From NCBI GenBank assembly GCA_005792725.1, contig SXQZ01000121.1:1-34989 (forward strand): a stretch of 34,989 nucleotides of DNA. Reading direction: 5' to 3'. The notes below the pieces were generated by a model, which saw only the letters and a program-made list of their open reading frames with translations, searched no databases and had not been told where the DNA came from. Made by a program: the position numbers and the translations under genes. The stretch's first letter is position 1. Every line of letters begins with the position of its first letter. Source of the stretch: Actinomycetota bacterium (GTDB lineage: Bacteria; Actinomycetota; Thermoleophilia; Miltoncostaeales; Miltoncostaeaceae). Positions 8,163-15,627 of this stretch are shown here, piece by piece.

Positions 8163-8449
8163 CGGGCGCCCCGTCCGCGCCCGGCCAGCGTGGCCATCCC
8201 GACGAATGCCAACTCGGTCGCGATGAGGAACCGCCGCGAGCCCACACTCAGCGCCACCGCCACGCCGCCCGGGATCTGGCGTGAGAGCACCAGAGCCAGC
8301 ACGACCGCCAGCGCCAGCCATCCCACGGATGGCTGCCAGTCGAACGCCGCCACCACGGCCCCGGCATCGGCGACGGTCCCGACCAGCACCCCGAGGATCG
8401 CCAGGCCCGCGGCGGGGCCGGCCCACCGCACCCAGGGCCGACCACTCAC
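8159..8449 (-). CDS. 96-aa membrane protein, weakly like the N-terminus of lysylphosphatidylglycerol-synthase-TM/flippase-like proteins
   Basis: GTG start at 8449; WVRWAGPAAGLAILGVLVGTVADAGAVVAAFDWQPSVGWLALAVVLALVLSRQIPGG; overlaps both neighbours by 4 nt. Confidence 0.6.
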   Translation of the reverse strand: MSGRPWVRWAGPAAGLAILGVLVGTVADAGAVVAAFDWQPSVGWLALAVVLALVLSRQIPGGVAVALSVGSRRFLIATELAFVGMATLAGRGRGAR

Positions 8450-9567
8450 GGGCGCAGCCGCCGGATCGCGTCAACCACCGGCCCGGTGACGGCCGCCGGC
8501 GTGCCCACCTGCTCATACCGGGTGCGCGCCGCTGCCCCCAGGCGGGCGCGGGCCGGGGCATCACCGGCCAGGGTGATGAGGGCCGCCGCCAGGGCGGCGG
8601 GATCACCGGGCGGCACCAGGACGGCGTCCACCCCGTCCGTGAGCACCTCGCGGATTCCCGGCGTATCGGCCGTGATGATGGGCCGTCCGGCCGCCATCGC
8701 CTGAAACACCTTGTTGGGGACCACGCGCGCGGCCTTGTCGCTCACGCCGAAGATCCCGAGCACGATGCCGCACGCGGTCACCTCGTCGCGCAGGCGCTCG
8801 TAGGGAACCCATGGCACATGCGTGAGCCGCGCCGGCGGGTCGCGCTGCAACTCGTCCGCGAGCCATCCGTCCATCTGGCCACCGCCCACGAGGCGGATCG
8901 GCGGCGTTCCGGGGATCCGGGCCGCACCGAGGATCACGTCGAGCCCGTGCATCGGTGAGAGCTTCCCGTACCACAGCGCATGACCGGCGCCGCCCGGCAC
9001 GGGGGTGGACGGGAACGCATCGGGCTCGGCCCCGACCGGCGCCACGACGATGCGCCCGCGCACGGCCCCGAACCGCGACACGAGGAAGTTGGCGTTCGCG
9101 GCGGTGTCGGCCAGCACCAGGTCGGCCGCGGCCAGGGCCATTCGGTCGGCAGCGGCCAGCACGTGGCGCATCGGCCCGCGCACCCGGGCCCGGTCGCTGG
9201 CCAGCGTGTCGGCCAGCGAGATCATCATGTCCACCACCAACGGGGCGTGGTGCGCCCGGGCCACGACCCACGCCGGAACGGCGTCGGGCTGGGCCGGGTA
9301 CCCCGCGACCACGGCGTCCACGGGTCCGCGTGAGCGCGCCTCGGCGGCGGCGATGGACGCCCAGGCCGCGAGGTACGACCCCCCGGCACGGGCGAGGTGG
9401 CCCGGGCGCAGGAAGGCACCCGCCTTGTGCCGGGTGCGCTCCCATACCGGGCGGTGCTGCTCGCGCACCGTCACGCCGTGGGTGCGCAAGCCCTCCACGA
9501 GCACCCGTGTACGCGGGTATCCGCGCTCATAGGTCCCCACCCACTCGACGTGCAGCGGTCGCGTCAC
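8446..9567 (-). CDS. Glycosyltransferase family 4 (GT-B)
   Basis: C-terminal VVPNKVFQAMAAGRPIITADTPGIREVLTDGVDAVLVPPGDPAALAAAL is the GT4 nucleotide-sugar binding region. Confidence 0.92.
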   Translation of the reverse strand: MTRPLHVEWVGTYERGYPRTRVLVEGLRTHGVTVREQHRPVWERTRHKAGAFLRPGHLARAGGSYLAAWASIAAAEARSRGPVDAVVAGYPAQPDAVPAWVVARAHHAPLVVDMMISLADTLASDRARVRGPMRHVLAAADRMALAAADLVLADTAANANFLVSRFGAVRGRIVVAPVGAEPDAFPSTPVPGGAGHALWYGKLSPMHGLDVILGAARIPGTPPIRLVGGGQMDGWLADELQRDPPARLTHVPWVPYERLRDEVTACGIVLGIFGVSDKAARVVPNKVFQAMAAGRPIITADTPGIREVLTDGVDAVLVPPGDPAALAAALITLAGDAPARARLGAAARTRYEQVGTPAAVTGPVVDAIRRLRP

Positions 9568-10514
9568 CCGCCGATCACACGCTCGATGCGCGACGCCGCC
9601 TCGTCATCCTCCGACCGCAGGCGACCGCGCTGTATCAACTCGCTCACCAGCCCGATGGTGAACAACTGGATCCCCACCACGATCAGCAGGACGCCGAGGA
9701 TCAGCAGGGGCCGGCCGCCGATCGCCTCGCCCAGCATCTTCACGATCGTCAGGTAGACCGAGATGGCGACCCCGGCGAGGAACAGCAGCAGCCCGATCCC
9801 CCCGAAGAAGTGCATGGGCCGGTGGCGGTAGCGGCCGACGAACGAAATGGTGACGAGGTCGAGCAGCCCGCGCACGTAGCGCTCAAACCCGTACTTCGAC
9901 GCGCCGTGGCGCCGGGCGCGGTGGTTCACCGGCACCTCGGCCACGCGGAAACCCTCGGAGGCCGCAATGACGGGGATGAAGCGGTACATCTCACCGGGGA
10001 TCGCTAGCGCGCGCACCACATCGGCCCGGTACGCCTTGAACCCGCAGTTGAGGTCGTGGAGCGCGACGCCGGACGCCCGCCGGGCGACACCGTTGAAGAT
10101 GCGCGAGGGCACCGTCTTGGTCCATGGATCCCGGCGCTGCTGCTTCCAACCCGACACGAGATCGGCGCCCTCATCAAGGGCCGCGACCAGGCGCGGGATC
10201 TCCGCCGGGTCGTCCTGCAGGTCCGCATCAATGGTGATGACCACGTCGCCGCGCGCCTCGCGGAAGCCGGCGGTCAGCGCGGCGCCCTTCCCGAAGTTGC
10301 TGCGCAGGCAGACGACACGGACGTGCTCGTGGGCGCGTGCGAGGTCGGCCAGCACCGCAGCGCCGCCGTCGCGTGAGCCATCGTCCACGAAGATGACCTC
10401 GTACGGCGGGCCCAGCGACTCCATCACCGGCAGCAGTTCGCCCGCGAGTTCCGCCAGCGAGTCACGCTCGTCGAACACCGGGACCACCACCGAGATGAGG
10501 CGGTGCGACCCCAT
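9564..10514 (-). CDS. Glycosyltransferase family 2, polyprenyl-phosphate sugar transferase type (DPM1/ArnC-like) with two C-terminal TM helices
   Basis: ISVVVPVFDERDSLAELA...YEVIFVDDGSRDGG...VITIDADLQDDPAEIP...VSGWKQQRRDPWTKTVPSRIFN; two hydrophobic segments near the C-terminus. Confidence 0.95.
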   Translation of the reverse strand: MGSHRLISVVVPVFDERDSLAELAGELLPVMESLGPPYEVIFVDDGSRDGGAAVLADLARAHEHVRVVCLRSNFGKGAALTAGFREARGDVVITIDADLQDDPAEIPRLVAALDEGADLVSGWKQQRRDPWTKTVPSRIFNGVARRASGVALHDLNCGFKAYRADVVRALAIPGEMYRFIPVIAASEGFRVAEVPVNHRARRHGASKYGFERYVRGLLDLVTISFVGRYRHRPMHFFGGIGLLLFLAGVAISVYLTIVKMLGEAIGGRPLLILGVLLIVVGIQLFTIGLVSELIQRGRLRSEDDEAASRIERVIGG

Positions 10515-12280
10515 CAGGCCCGGTCCCGGCGCGTGAACGAGGGCCGCGGGAGCGGACGGCGGCCGCGGCGCGCCATGCGCTCATCCTCCGTGGGCACCGG
10601 CCGGTAGGGGCCGGCGGCCACCAGCCCACGCCGAACGCGCGACATCACCAGCGATCCCAGGCTCCACACCACCACGAGGATTGCGGCCGCGAGGACGGGC
10701 CCGAGGATGCCGCGCGCGCCGGCCACGGTGGTCTCGATGAGGTACCAGGCCGCGTACGGGAGGTCGCCATCAATGCGGCCCGCGGCCCACCCCGCCAATA
10801 GCACGGCGGGGGCAGCGGCCACCAGCCCGAGCGCGACGACCTGCCACGGCCGGCGCGCACGGGTGACCACCAGAGCGGCGTGGGCCGCCGGAAGGGCAAT
10901 GAGCAGGGCGAACGGACTCGCGAGCCACAGGAGCAGGCAGATGGCGCCGAGCGCGATGACCCCGGTGGCCGCGCGTGACGCCACCTCGGCGTCACGGCGC
11001 ATGGCGCGGTGGCGCACCACGCGCCACGCGAGGACCCCGGCCCCCCCCGACAGCAGCACGGCGACCACGGCCGGCAGGTCGCGCGGCACCTGGGCTGCGG
11101 GCGGCGGCCACCCGCCCGAGGCGCCGGCCATCATGCCCGCCGTCACCAGCAGGTGCGCCACGAGGATCGCCGTGACGACGGGCAGCAGCCGCCAGAGCAG
11201 CGCCGCGATGAAGGGCAGCAGGCGTACCCCGGCCCGGCGCAGGCGCACGGTGAGGTCGAGCGCGGCCACCAGGATCGGCAACGCCAGCAGGAGGATGACG
11301 ATGCGACTCATCACCGGTCGCAGTTCGCGCTCGCTGATCACCAGCCCCAGCGCCGGCGCGGCCAGCGCATCACCCTGATCCAGCGACGCAATGAGTGTCT
11401 CGGCAGTCCGCCCCGCGTCGCCGAGGGCATGCTCGGTGGCCAGGTTGCCACCGGACAGGGGACCCTCGGGCCGTGAGGCCAGCGTCACCGACGGGATGCC
11501 CAGGGCGATGTAGGCGGCCTGGTCGCCCGATGTCTGCGGTACGGCCATGGACCCGATCTGGGCGAACGGGCCGGGGCCGGGCACCACCGGGGCGTCGGCG
11601 CGCATGGCCGCCTCCACGGCGGCGGCGGCGGCCGGGATGGAGCGGCGCCCGTCATGGCCGTCGTCCCACACATGCAGGCCGTCGGGGGTTCCCGCCGGGT
11701 CATCAAGCGATACGGCGGCACTCATCGGCACCCCGAAGAAGCGACTGATGAACCAGCGGGCCCCGGCATTGCCCGCGGTGGATGCCCCGGTCGAGACGAC
11801 GAGAACGGGGCGATTGCGCGCCACGGTGCCGAGCGAACGCGCCAGCTGCACGAGCACCGCGGACCCACTCTCGCCGCCGTGGACCCCGGGAGGAGTGTCC
11901 CGGGGCGCCGAGATCAGCAATGCACCAAGGGCCGTGGAGCCCGACTGCGCCGGCAGGGCCGCGTACACGTTCTCGGTCACCACCCGCCCCGCCGGGGTCA
12001 TCACCGAGAAGCGCTGCCGGCGCACCGCGGTGGCGCCGGGCACGGCCCCCAACTGCGCTGCCATCCACGTGGCCGACGCCGCATCCCCGGCCGTGCCGGG
12101 CACGCGCTCCGGTGCCACGGTGGCGAGGTCGGCCGCGATCGCGCGCGCTGCCATCGCGTCGAAGGCGGGGGGGAGCGGCGGTTCCGGCGCTCCGGCAGGA
12201 GATTCCAGCGTCAGCAGGGCTACGAGGAGCGCGAGCGCCGCCACGAGCCATGAGAGCCGGTAGAGGCGCCCGTTGAGCAT
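10514..12280 (-). CDS. M28-peptidase-fold membrane protein (GAA1-like layout), predicted non-catalytic
   Basis: N-terminal TM, M28-like lumenal domain (RVPGTAGDAASATWMAAQL...ISAPRDTPPGVHGGESGSAVLVQLARSL...TSGDQAAYIALGIPSVTLAS), then multiple C-terminal TM segments. Confidence 0.75.
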   Translation of the reverse strand: MLNGRLYRLSWLVAALALLVALLTLESPAGAPEPPLPPAFDAMAARAIAADLATVAPERVPGTAGDAASATWMAAQLGAVPGATAVRRQRFSVMTPAGRVVTENVYAALPAQSGSTALGALLISAPRDTPPGVHGGESGSAVLVQLARSLGTVARNRPVLVVSTGASTAGNAGARWFISRFFGVPMSAAVSLDDPAGTPDGLHVWDDGHDGRRSIPAAAAAVEAAMRADAPVVPGPGPFAQIGSMAVPQTSGDQAAYIALGIPSVTLASRPEGPLSGGNLATEHALGDAGRTAETLIASLDQGDALAAPALGLVISERELRPVMSRIVILLLALPILVAALDLTVRLRRAGVRLLPFIAALLWRLLPVVTAILVAHLLVTAGMMAGASGGWPPPAAQVPRDLPAVVAVLLSGGAGVLAWRVVRHRAMRRDAEVASRAATGVIALGAICLLLWLASPFALLIALPAAHAALVVTRARRPWQVVALGLVAAAPAVLLAGWAAGRIDGDLPYAAWYLIETTVAGARGILGPVLAAAILVVVWSLGSLVMSRVRRGLVAAGPYRPVPTEDERMARRGRRPLPRPSFTRRDRA

Positions 12281-12289
12281 GTGGTCCCA

Positions 12290-12295
12290 AGTATC
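12290..12295 (-). promoter_or_regulatory. Putative -10 element GATACT for the M28-like/GT operon
   Basis: Reverse strand GATACT-tgggaccac-ATG: 9 nt from hexamer to start codon. Confidence 0.4.
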
Positions 12296-12329
12296 GCACC
12301 GGGGCCGGAATCGGCGTGAAATCGGGGAT

Positions 12330-12335
12330 TACAGT
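12330..12335 (+). promoter_or_regulatory. Putative -10 element TACAGT for the trehalose-phosphate synthase/mogA operon
   Basis: TACAGT-gtgtcc-ATG: 6 nt from hexamer to the ATG at 12342. Confidence 0.5.
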
Positions 12336-12341
12336 GTGTCC

Positions 12342-13823
12342 ATGGACGGCCGTCCGCTCATCCTCGTCTCCAACCGCGGGCCGGTGGGGTTCATCGATGA
12401 CGGCGCGGGCGGGCTCGAGGTGACGCGATCCGGGGGCGGACTCGCCACGGCGCTCACCGGGCTCACCGACCTCGTCCCCGCCATCTGGATCTCCGCGGCC
12501 ATCGAGGCCGGCGACTTCCGGGTGGCCGCCGGCCCGGGCGGCGCCTTCCCCCTCCCCGGCGCCGGCATGGCGACCACCGGTCGGTTCGTGGTCATCGAGC
12601 CCGAGGTCTATGAGCGCTACTACAACGTGGTCGCCAACCCCATGCTGTGGTTCATCCAGCACTACCTCTGGGACCTCTCGACCGTCCCGGACATCCGCGC
12701 CGAGGAGCTCGGGGCCTGGGACGACGGCTACCTGGTGGCCAACGAGCTGTTCGCCGATGCCGTGGTGGAGTCACTGGCCACGAACCCGGACGCCGTGGTG
12801 ATGCTGCACGACTACCACCTGTACACGGCGCCGGGCAGCATCCGCGCACGGGTACCCGATGCCTTCCTGCACTTCTTCGTGCACATCCCGTGGCCGCAAC
12901 CCGACTACTGGCGGGTGCTGCCCCCCCACATCCGCGAAGCCGTACTCGAGGGGCTGCTCGCGAACGACATCGTCGCCTTCCACACGCACCGCTACGCCCG
13001 GAACTTCCTGCTCACCTGCGAGGACCTGCTGGGCGCCGAGGTCGACGACGACGCAATGGCCGTGTCGTACCGGGGCCGCACGACCGCCGTGCGCCACCAC
13101 CCCATCTCCATCGACGCGCATCGCTTCGCGGCGTCGGCCGCCGACGACGCGGTGCGCGCCGAGGAGGCCCTCTTCCTGCGGCGCCGACGCAGGCACCTGG
13201 TGGTCCGCGTCGACCGCACCGACCTGTCGAAGAACATCCTGCGCGGCTTCACGGCGTTCGACACCTTCCTCGACCGCCACCCGGAGTTCCGCGAGGACAT
13301 CACGTTCTTCGCGCTGCTCCAGCCATCGCGCATGGACGTGCCGGAGTACGTCGAGTACGTCGAGCGGATCACGGCGCTCGTGAGCCACATCAACACGAAG
13401 CATGGCAACACCGACTGGATGCCGATCGACCTGCGCTTCGAGAGCAACCTGCCGCTGGCGATCGCCGCGTACAAACACTTCGACGTCATGATGGTGAACG
13501 CGATCTTCGACGGCATGAACCTGGTGGCGAAGGAGTCCATGCTGGTCAACGAGCGCGACGGGGTGCTGATCCTCTCGGAGAACGTGGGCGCGTTCGAGGA
13601 GATCGGTGCGTTCTCCCTGGCGGTCAACCCCTTCGACATCGAGGCGCAGGCCGATGCCCTGCACCAGGCGCTCACCATGCCGCACGCCGAGCGGCGCGCG
13701 CGCGCCGATGCAACGCGCGACGTCATCCGCGAGAACGATGTCGCCAAGTGGCTGCAGGCCCAGATGGACGACATCGGGGATATGCGAGGGCGTGCCGTCA
13801 TCGCCCCGGACGGGTCCGCGTGA
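12342..13823 (+). CDS. GT20 alpha,alpha-trehalose-phosphate synthase (OtsA-like, actinobacterial subtype)
   Basis: ILVSNRGPVGF, GGGLATALTGL, HDYHLYTAPGSIR, FFVHIPWPQPDYWRVLP, VRVDRTDLSKNILRGF, VNAIFDGMNLVAKESMLVNERDGVLILSENVGA. Confidence 0.9.
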   Translation: MDGRPLILVSNRGPVGFIDDGAGGLEVTRSGGGLATALTGLTDLVPAIWISAAIEAGDFRVAAGPGGAFPLPGAGMATTGRFVVIEPEVYERYYNVVANPMLWFIQHYLWDLSTVPDIRAEELGAWDDGYLVANELFADAVVESLATNPDAVVMLHDYHLYTAPGSIRARVPDAFLHFFVHIPWPQPDYWRVLPPHIREAVLEGLLANDIVAFHTHRYARNFLLTCEDLLGAEVDDDAMAVSYRGRTTAVRHHPISIDAHRFAASAADDAVRAEEALFLRRRRRHLVVRVDRTDLSKNILRGFTAFDTFLDRHPEFREDITFFALLQPSRMDVPEYVEYVERITALVSHINTKHGNTDWMPIDLRFESNLPLAIAAYKHFDVMMVNAIFDGMNLVAKESMLVNERDGVLILSENVGAFEEIGAFSLAVNPFDIEAQADALHQALTMPHAERRARADATRDVIRENDVAKWLQAQMDDIGDMRGRAVIAPDGSA

Positions 13824-14299
13824 CGGCGCGCGTGGCGGTGGTGACGGTGTCCGACCGCGCCGCCTGCGGCCTGCGCGACGATGCAACCGGACCCGCGCTC
13901 ACCCGTGCCGTGCGCGCCGCCGGGCTCGATGCCGACGACCCCCGGGTGGTGCCCGACGACGAGGGCGCCCTCGCGGAGATGATCACTGCGCTGGCGGGGT
14001 CATACGACCTGCTGCTGCTGGCGGGTGGCACCGGGATCGCACCGCGCGACCGCACCCCCGAGGGCGTGGAGCATGCCTGCGACCGCATGATCCCCGGCAT
14101 CGGGGAGGCCATCCGGGCGGCGTCGCGCGACGAGATCCCGGCGGCATCCCTGTCGCGCGCCTGCGGCGGGGTACGGGGGCAGACCATCGTGGTGGCCCTG
14201 CCGGGGTCGCCGTCGGGTGCCACCGATGCCTGGGCTGCCATCGCCCCGTTCATCACGCACGCGGTCGACCAGTTGCGCGGCGGTGACCACGCCGGGTAG
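13820..14299 (+). CDS. mogA: Molybdenum cofactor biosynthesis protein, MogA/MoaB family
   Basis: RVAVVTVSDRAACGLRDDATGPAL..., LLLLAGGTGIAPRDRTPEGVEHACDRMIPGIGEAIR, GQTIVVALPGSPSGATDAW; GTGA overlap with the upstream gene. Confidence 0.92.
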   Translation: MTARVAVVTVSDRAACGLRDDATGPALTRAVRAAGLDADDPRVVPDDEGALAEMITALAGSYDLLLLAGGTGIAPRDRTPEGVEHACDRMIPGIGEAIRAASRDEIPAASLSRACGGVRGQTIVVALPGSPSGATDAWAAIAPFITHAVDQLRGGDHAG

Positions 14300-14327
14300 G
14301 GCCCGGGTGGGCCTACCGCATGAGCCG

Positions 14328-14412
14328 CGTCGGAGTCCGGGCGGGGTGACCCCCCCCGGGGGGGCCGGAGCGGTCGGGATCACCCACGTCGGAGTCCGTA
14401 CGGCGGTGACCC
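14328..14412 (+). repeat. Imperfect direct repeat cGTCGGAGTCCG..CGG.GGTGACCC (two copies, starts 59 bp apart), each containing the palindrome CGGAGTCCG
   Basis: Copy 1 14328-14352 CGTCGGAGTCCGGGCGGGGTGACCC; copy 2 14387-14412 CGTCGGAGTCCGTACGGCGGTGACCC; CGGAGTCCG at 14331-14339 and 14390-14398. Confidence 0.8.
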
Positions 14413-14462
14413 GCGCGCGTAGGGGACGAACCGGCCCCGATGCCCCGGGGGCGGGCCTTCGC

Positions 14463-14468
14463 TAGCCT
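14463..14468 (+). promoter_or_regulatory. Putative -10 element TAGCCT at the head of the glycan operon
   Basis: TAGCCT-cggcgccgcc-ATG: 10 nt from hexamer to the ATG at 14479. Confidence 0.4.
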
Positions 14469-14478
14469 CGGCGCCGCC

Positions 14479-15627
14479 ATGGGGCGTCCGCTTGAGATCT
14501 CTGCCATGGGCGCCGTGCGCCCGCCCGTCGGGGCCGCGGTTGCGGCGGCAGCGGCGCGCGAGGCCGACGGCTTCGACGCCGTGTGGTGGGCCGACCACCT
14601 GCTGCACTGGTTCCCACTCGGCATCTGGACCCCCGACCTCGTACCCCAGGCCGCCACCTCGTCCAACCCGCACATGTGGATGGACCCCGTGCCGGTCATC
14701 GCGGCGGCCGCGGCGCATACCGAGCGCGTGCGTCTGGGCATCGGGGTCACCGACCTGGTGCGACGCAACCCCGCGAGCCTGGCCCAGACCGCGCTCACAC
14801 TGGACCACGTGACGGGCGGGCGATTCGTGCTGGGAGTCGGCACCGGAGAGGACCTCAACCTCGAGCCGTACGGCATGTCGAACCCCCGGCCCATGCAGCG
14901 GCTGGAGGAGGGCCTGGAGGTGATGCGCCTGCTCATGGCGGACGCCGGGCCGGTGGACTACCAGGGCGAGGTCTTCCGCCTCGACGGCGCCTTCATGGGC
15001 GTGCGCCCCGCGGGGGACGTACCGCCACCCATCTGGGTCGCCGCCCACCGCCCGCGCGGCATGGCCATCGCGGGGCGCCTAGGCGACGGATGGCTTCCAC
15101 TGGCCACCGATGCCGTCACCTACGCGACCATGCTCGCGCAGGTGCGCGCGGCCCAGCGCGCCGCGGGCCGGCCGCACGGCGCCGTCACGGCGGGCGCCTA
15201 CTGCCGTGTGGTCGTCGCCGACAGCGCCGACGCGGCCCGCGAGGTCGTGCGGGCGTCCCTGCTCATGCGCTTCATTGCGCTTACCCGGGCGTCGGAGGCG
15301 TACGAGGCGGTGGGCGCCCGGCACCCCCTCGGTGCCGGTGCCTTCGGGCTCACGTCGTTCATGCCCACGCGCATCGGGCGTGACGACGCACTGGCGCTGG
15401 CGTCCGCCGTTCCCGACGAGGTACTGCTGGGCACCGTCATTCACGGAACGCCCGACGACATCGCAGACCAGGTCCTCTCCATCCATGCCGCCGGCGCAGA
15501 GCACGTGCAACTCACCAACATGACGCCGCTCGCCGACCCATCCCGGGCGGGTGCCAGCGAGGCGCTGCTCCGTGACGCCGTGGCGACGATCCGGCGGGGT
15601 GCATCCCGCACAGGGGGCCCGAAGTGA
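14479..15627 (+). CDS. LLM-class flavin/F420-dependent oxidoreductase
   Basis: EADGFDAVWWADHLLHWFP, TERVRLGIGVTDLVRRNPASLAQTALTLDHVTGGRFVLGVGTGEDLN, PPIWVAAHRPRGMAIAGRLGDGWLP. Longer in-frame start at 14440 is possible. Confidence 0.92.
   Translation: MGRPLEISAMGAVRPPVGAAVAAAAAREADGFDAVWWADHLLHWFPLGIWTPDLVPQAATSSNPHMWMDPVPVIAAAAAHTERVRLGIGVTDLVRRNPASLAQTALTLDHVTGGRFVLGVGTGEDLNLEPYGMSNPRPMQRLEEGLEVMRLLMADAGPVDYQGEVFRLDGAFMGVRPAGDVPPPIWVAAHRPRGMAIAGRLGDGWLPLATDAVTYATMLAQVRAAQRAAGRPHGAVTAGAYCRVVVADSADAAREVVRASLLMRFIALTRASEAYEAVGARHPLGAGAFGLTSFMPTRIGRDDALALASAVPDEVLLGTVIHGTPDDIADQVLSIHAAGAEHVQLTNMTPLADPSRAGASEALLRDAVATIRRGASRTGGPK

Noticed and set aside
7185-8489. 434-aa plus-strand ORF opposite the DUF2079 gene
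   Set aside because: Charged low-information translation (HRQ/RG-rich) typical of antisense frames in GC-rich DNA; the minus strand encodes a coherent membrane protein.
12771-13886. 371-aa minus-strand ORF antisense to the GT20 gene
   Set aside because: No recognisable motifs, biased Arg/His/Val/Gly composition; plus-strand GT20 motifs are unambiguous.
14350-14364. C8G7 block as a stand-alone intrinsic terminator
   Set aside because: No loop between the arms and no downstream T-run; kept only as part of the duplicated-element observation.
14000-14936. Minus-strand ORFs spanning the mogA-LLM intergenic region (14000..14383 and 14313..14936)
   Set aside because: They mainly run antisense to mogA or LLM, lack motifs, and their shared peptide similarity (e.g. 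TDSDVGDP) comes from the duplicated DNA element.
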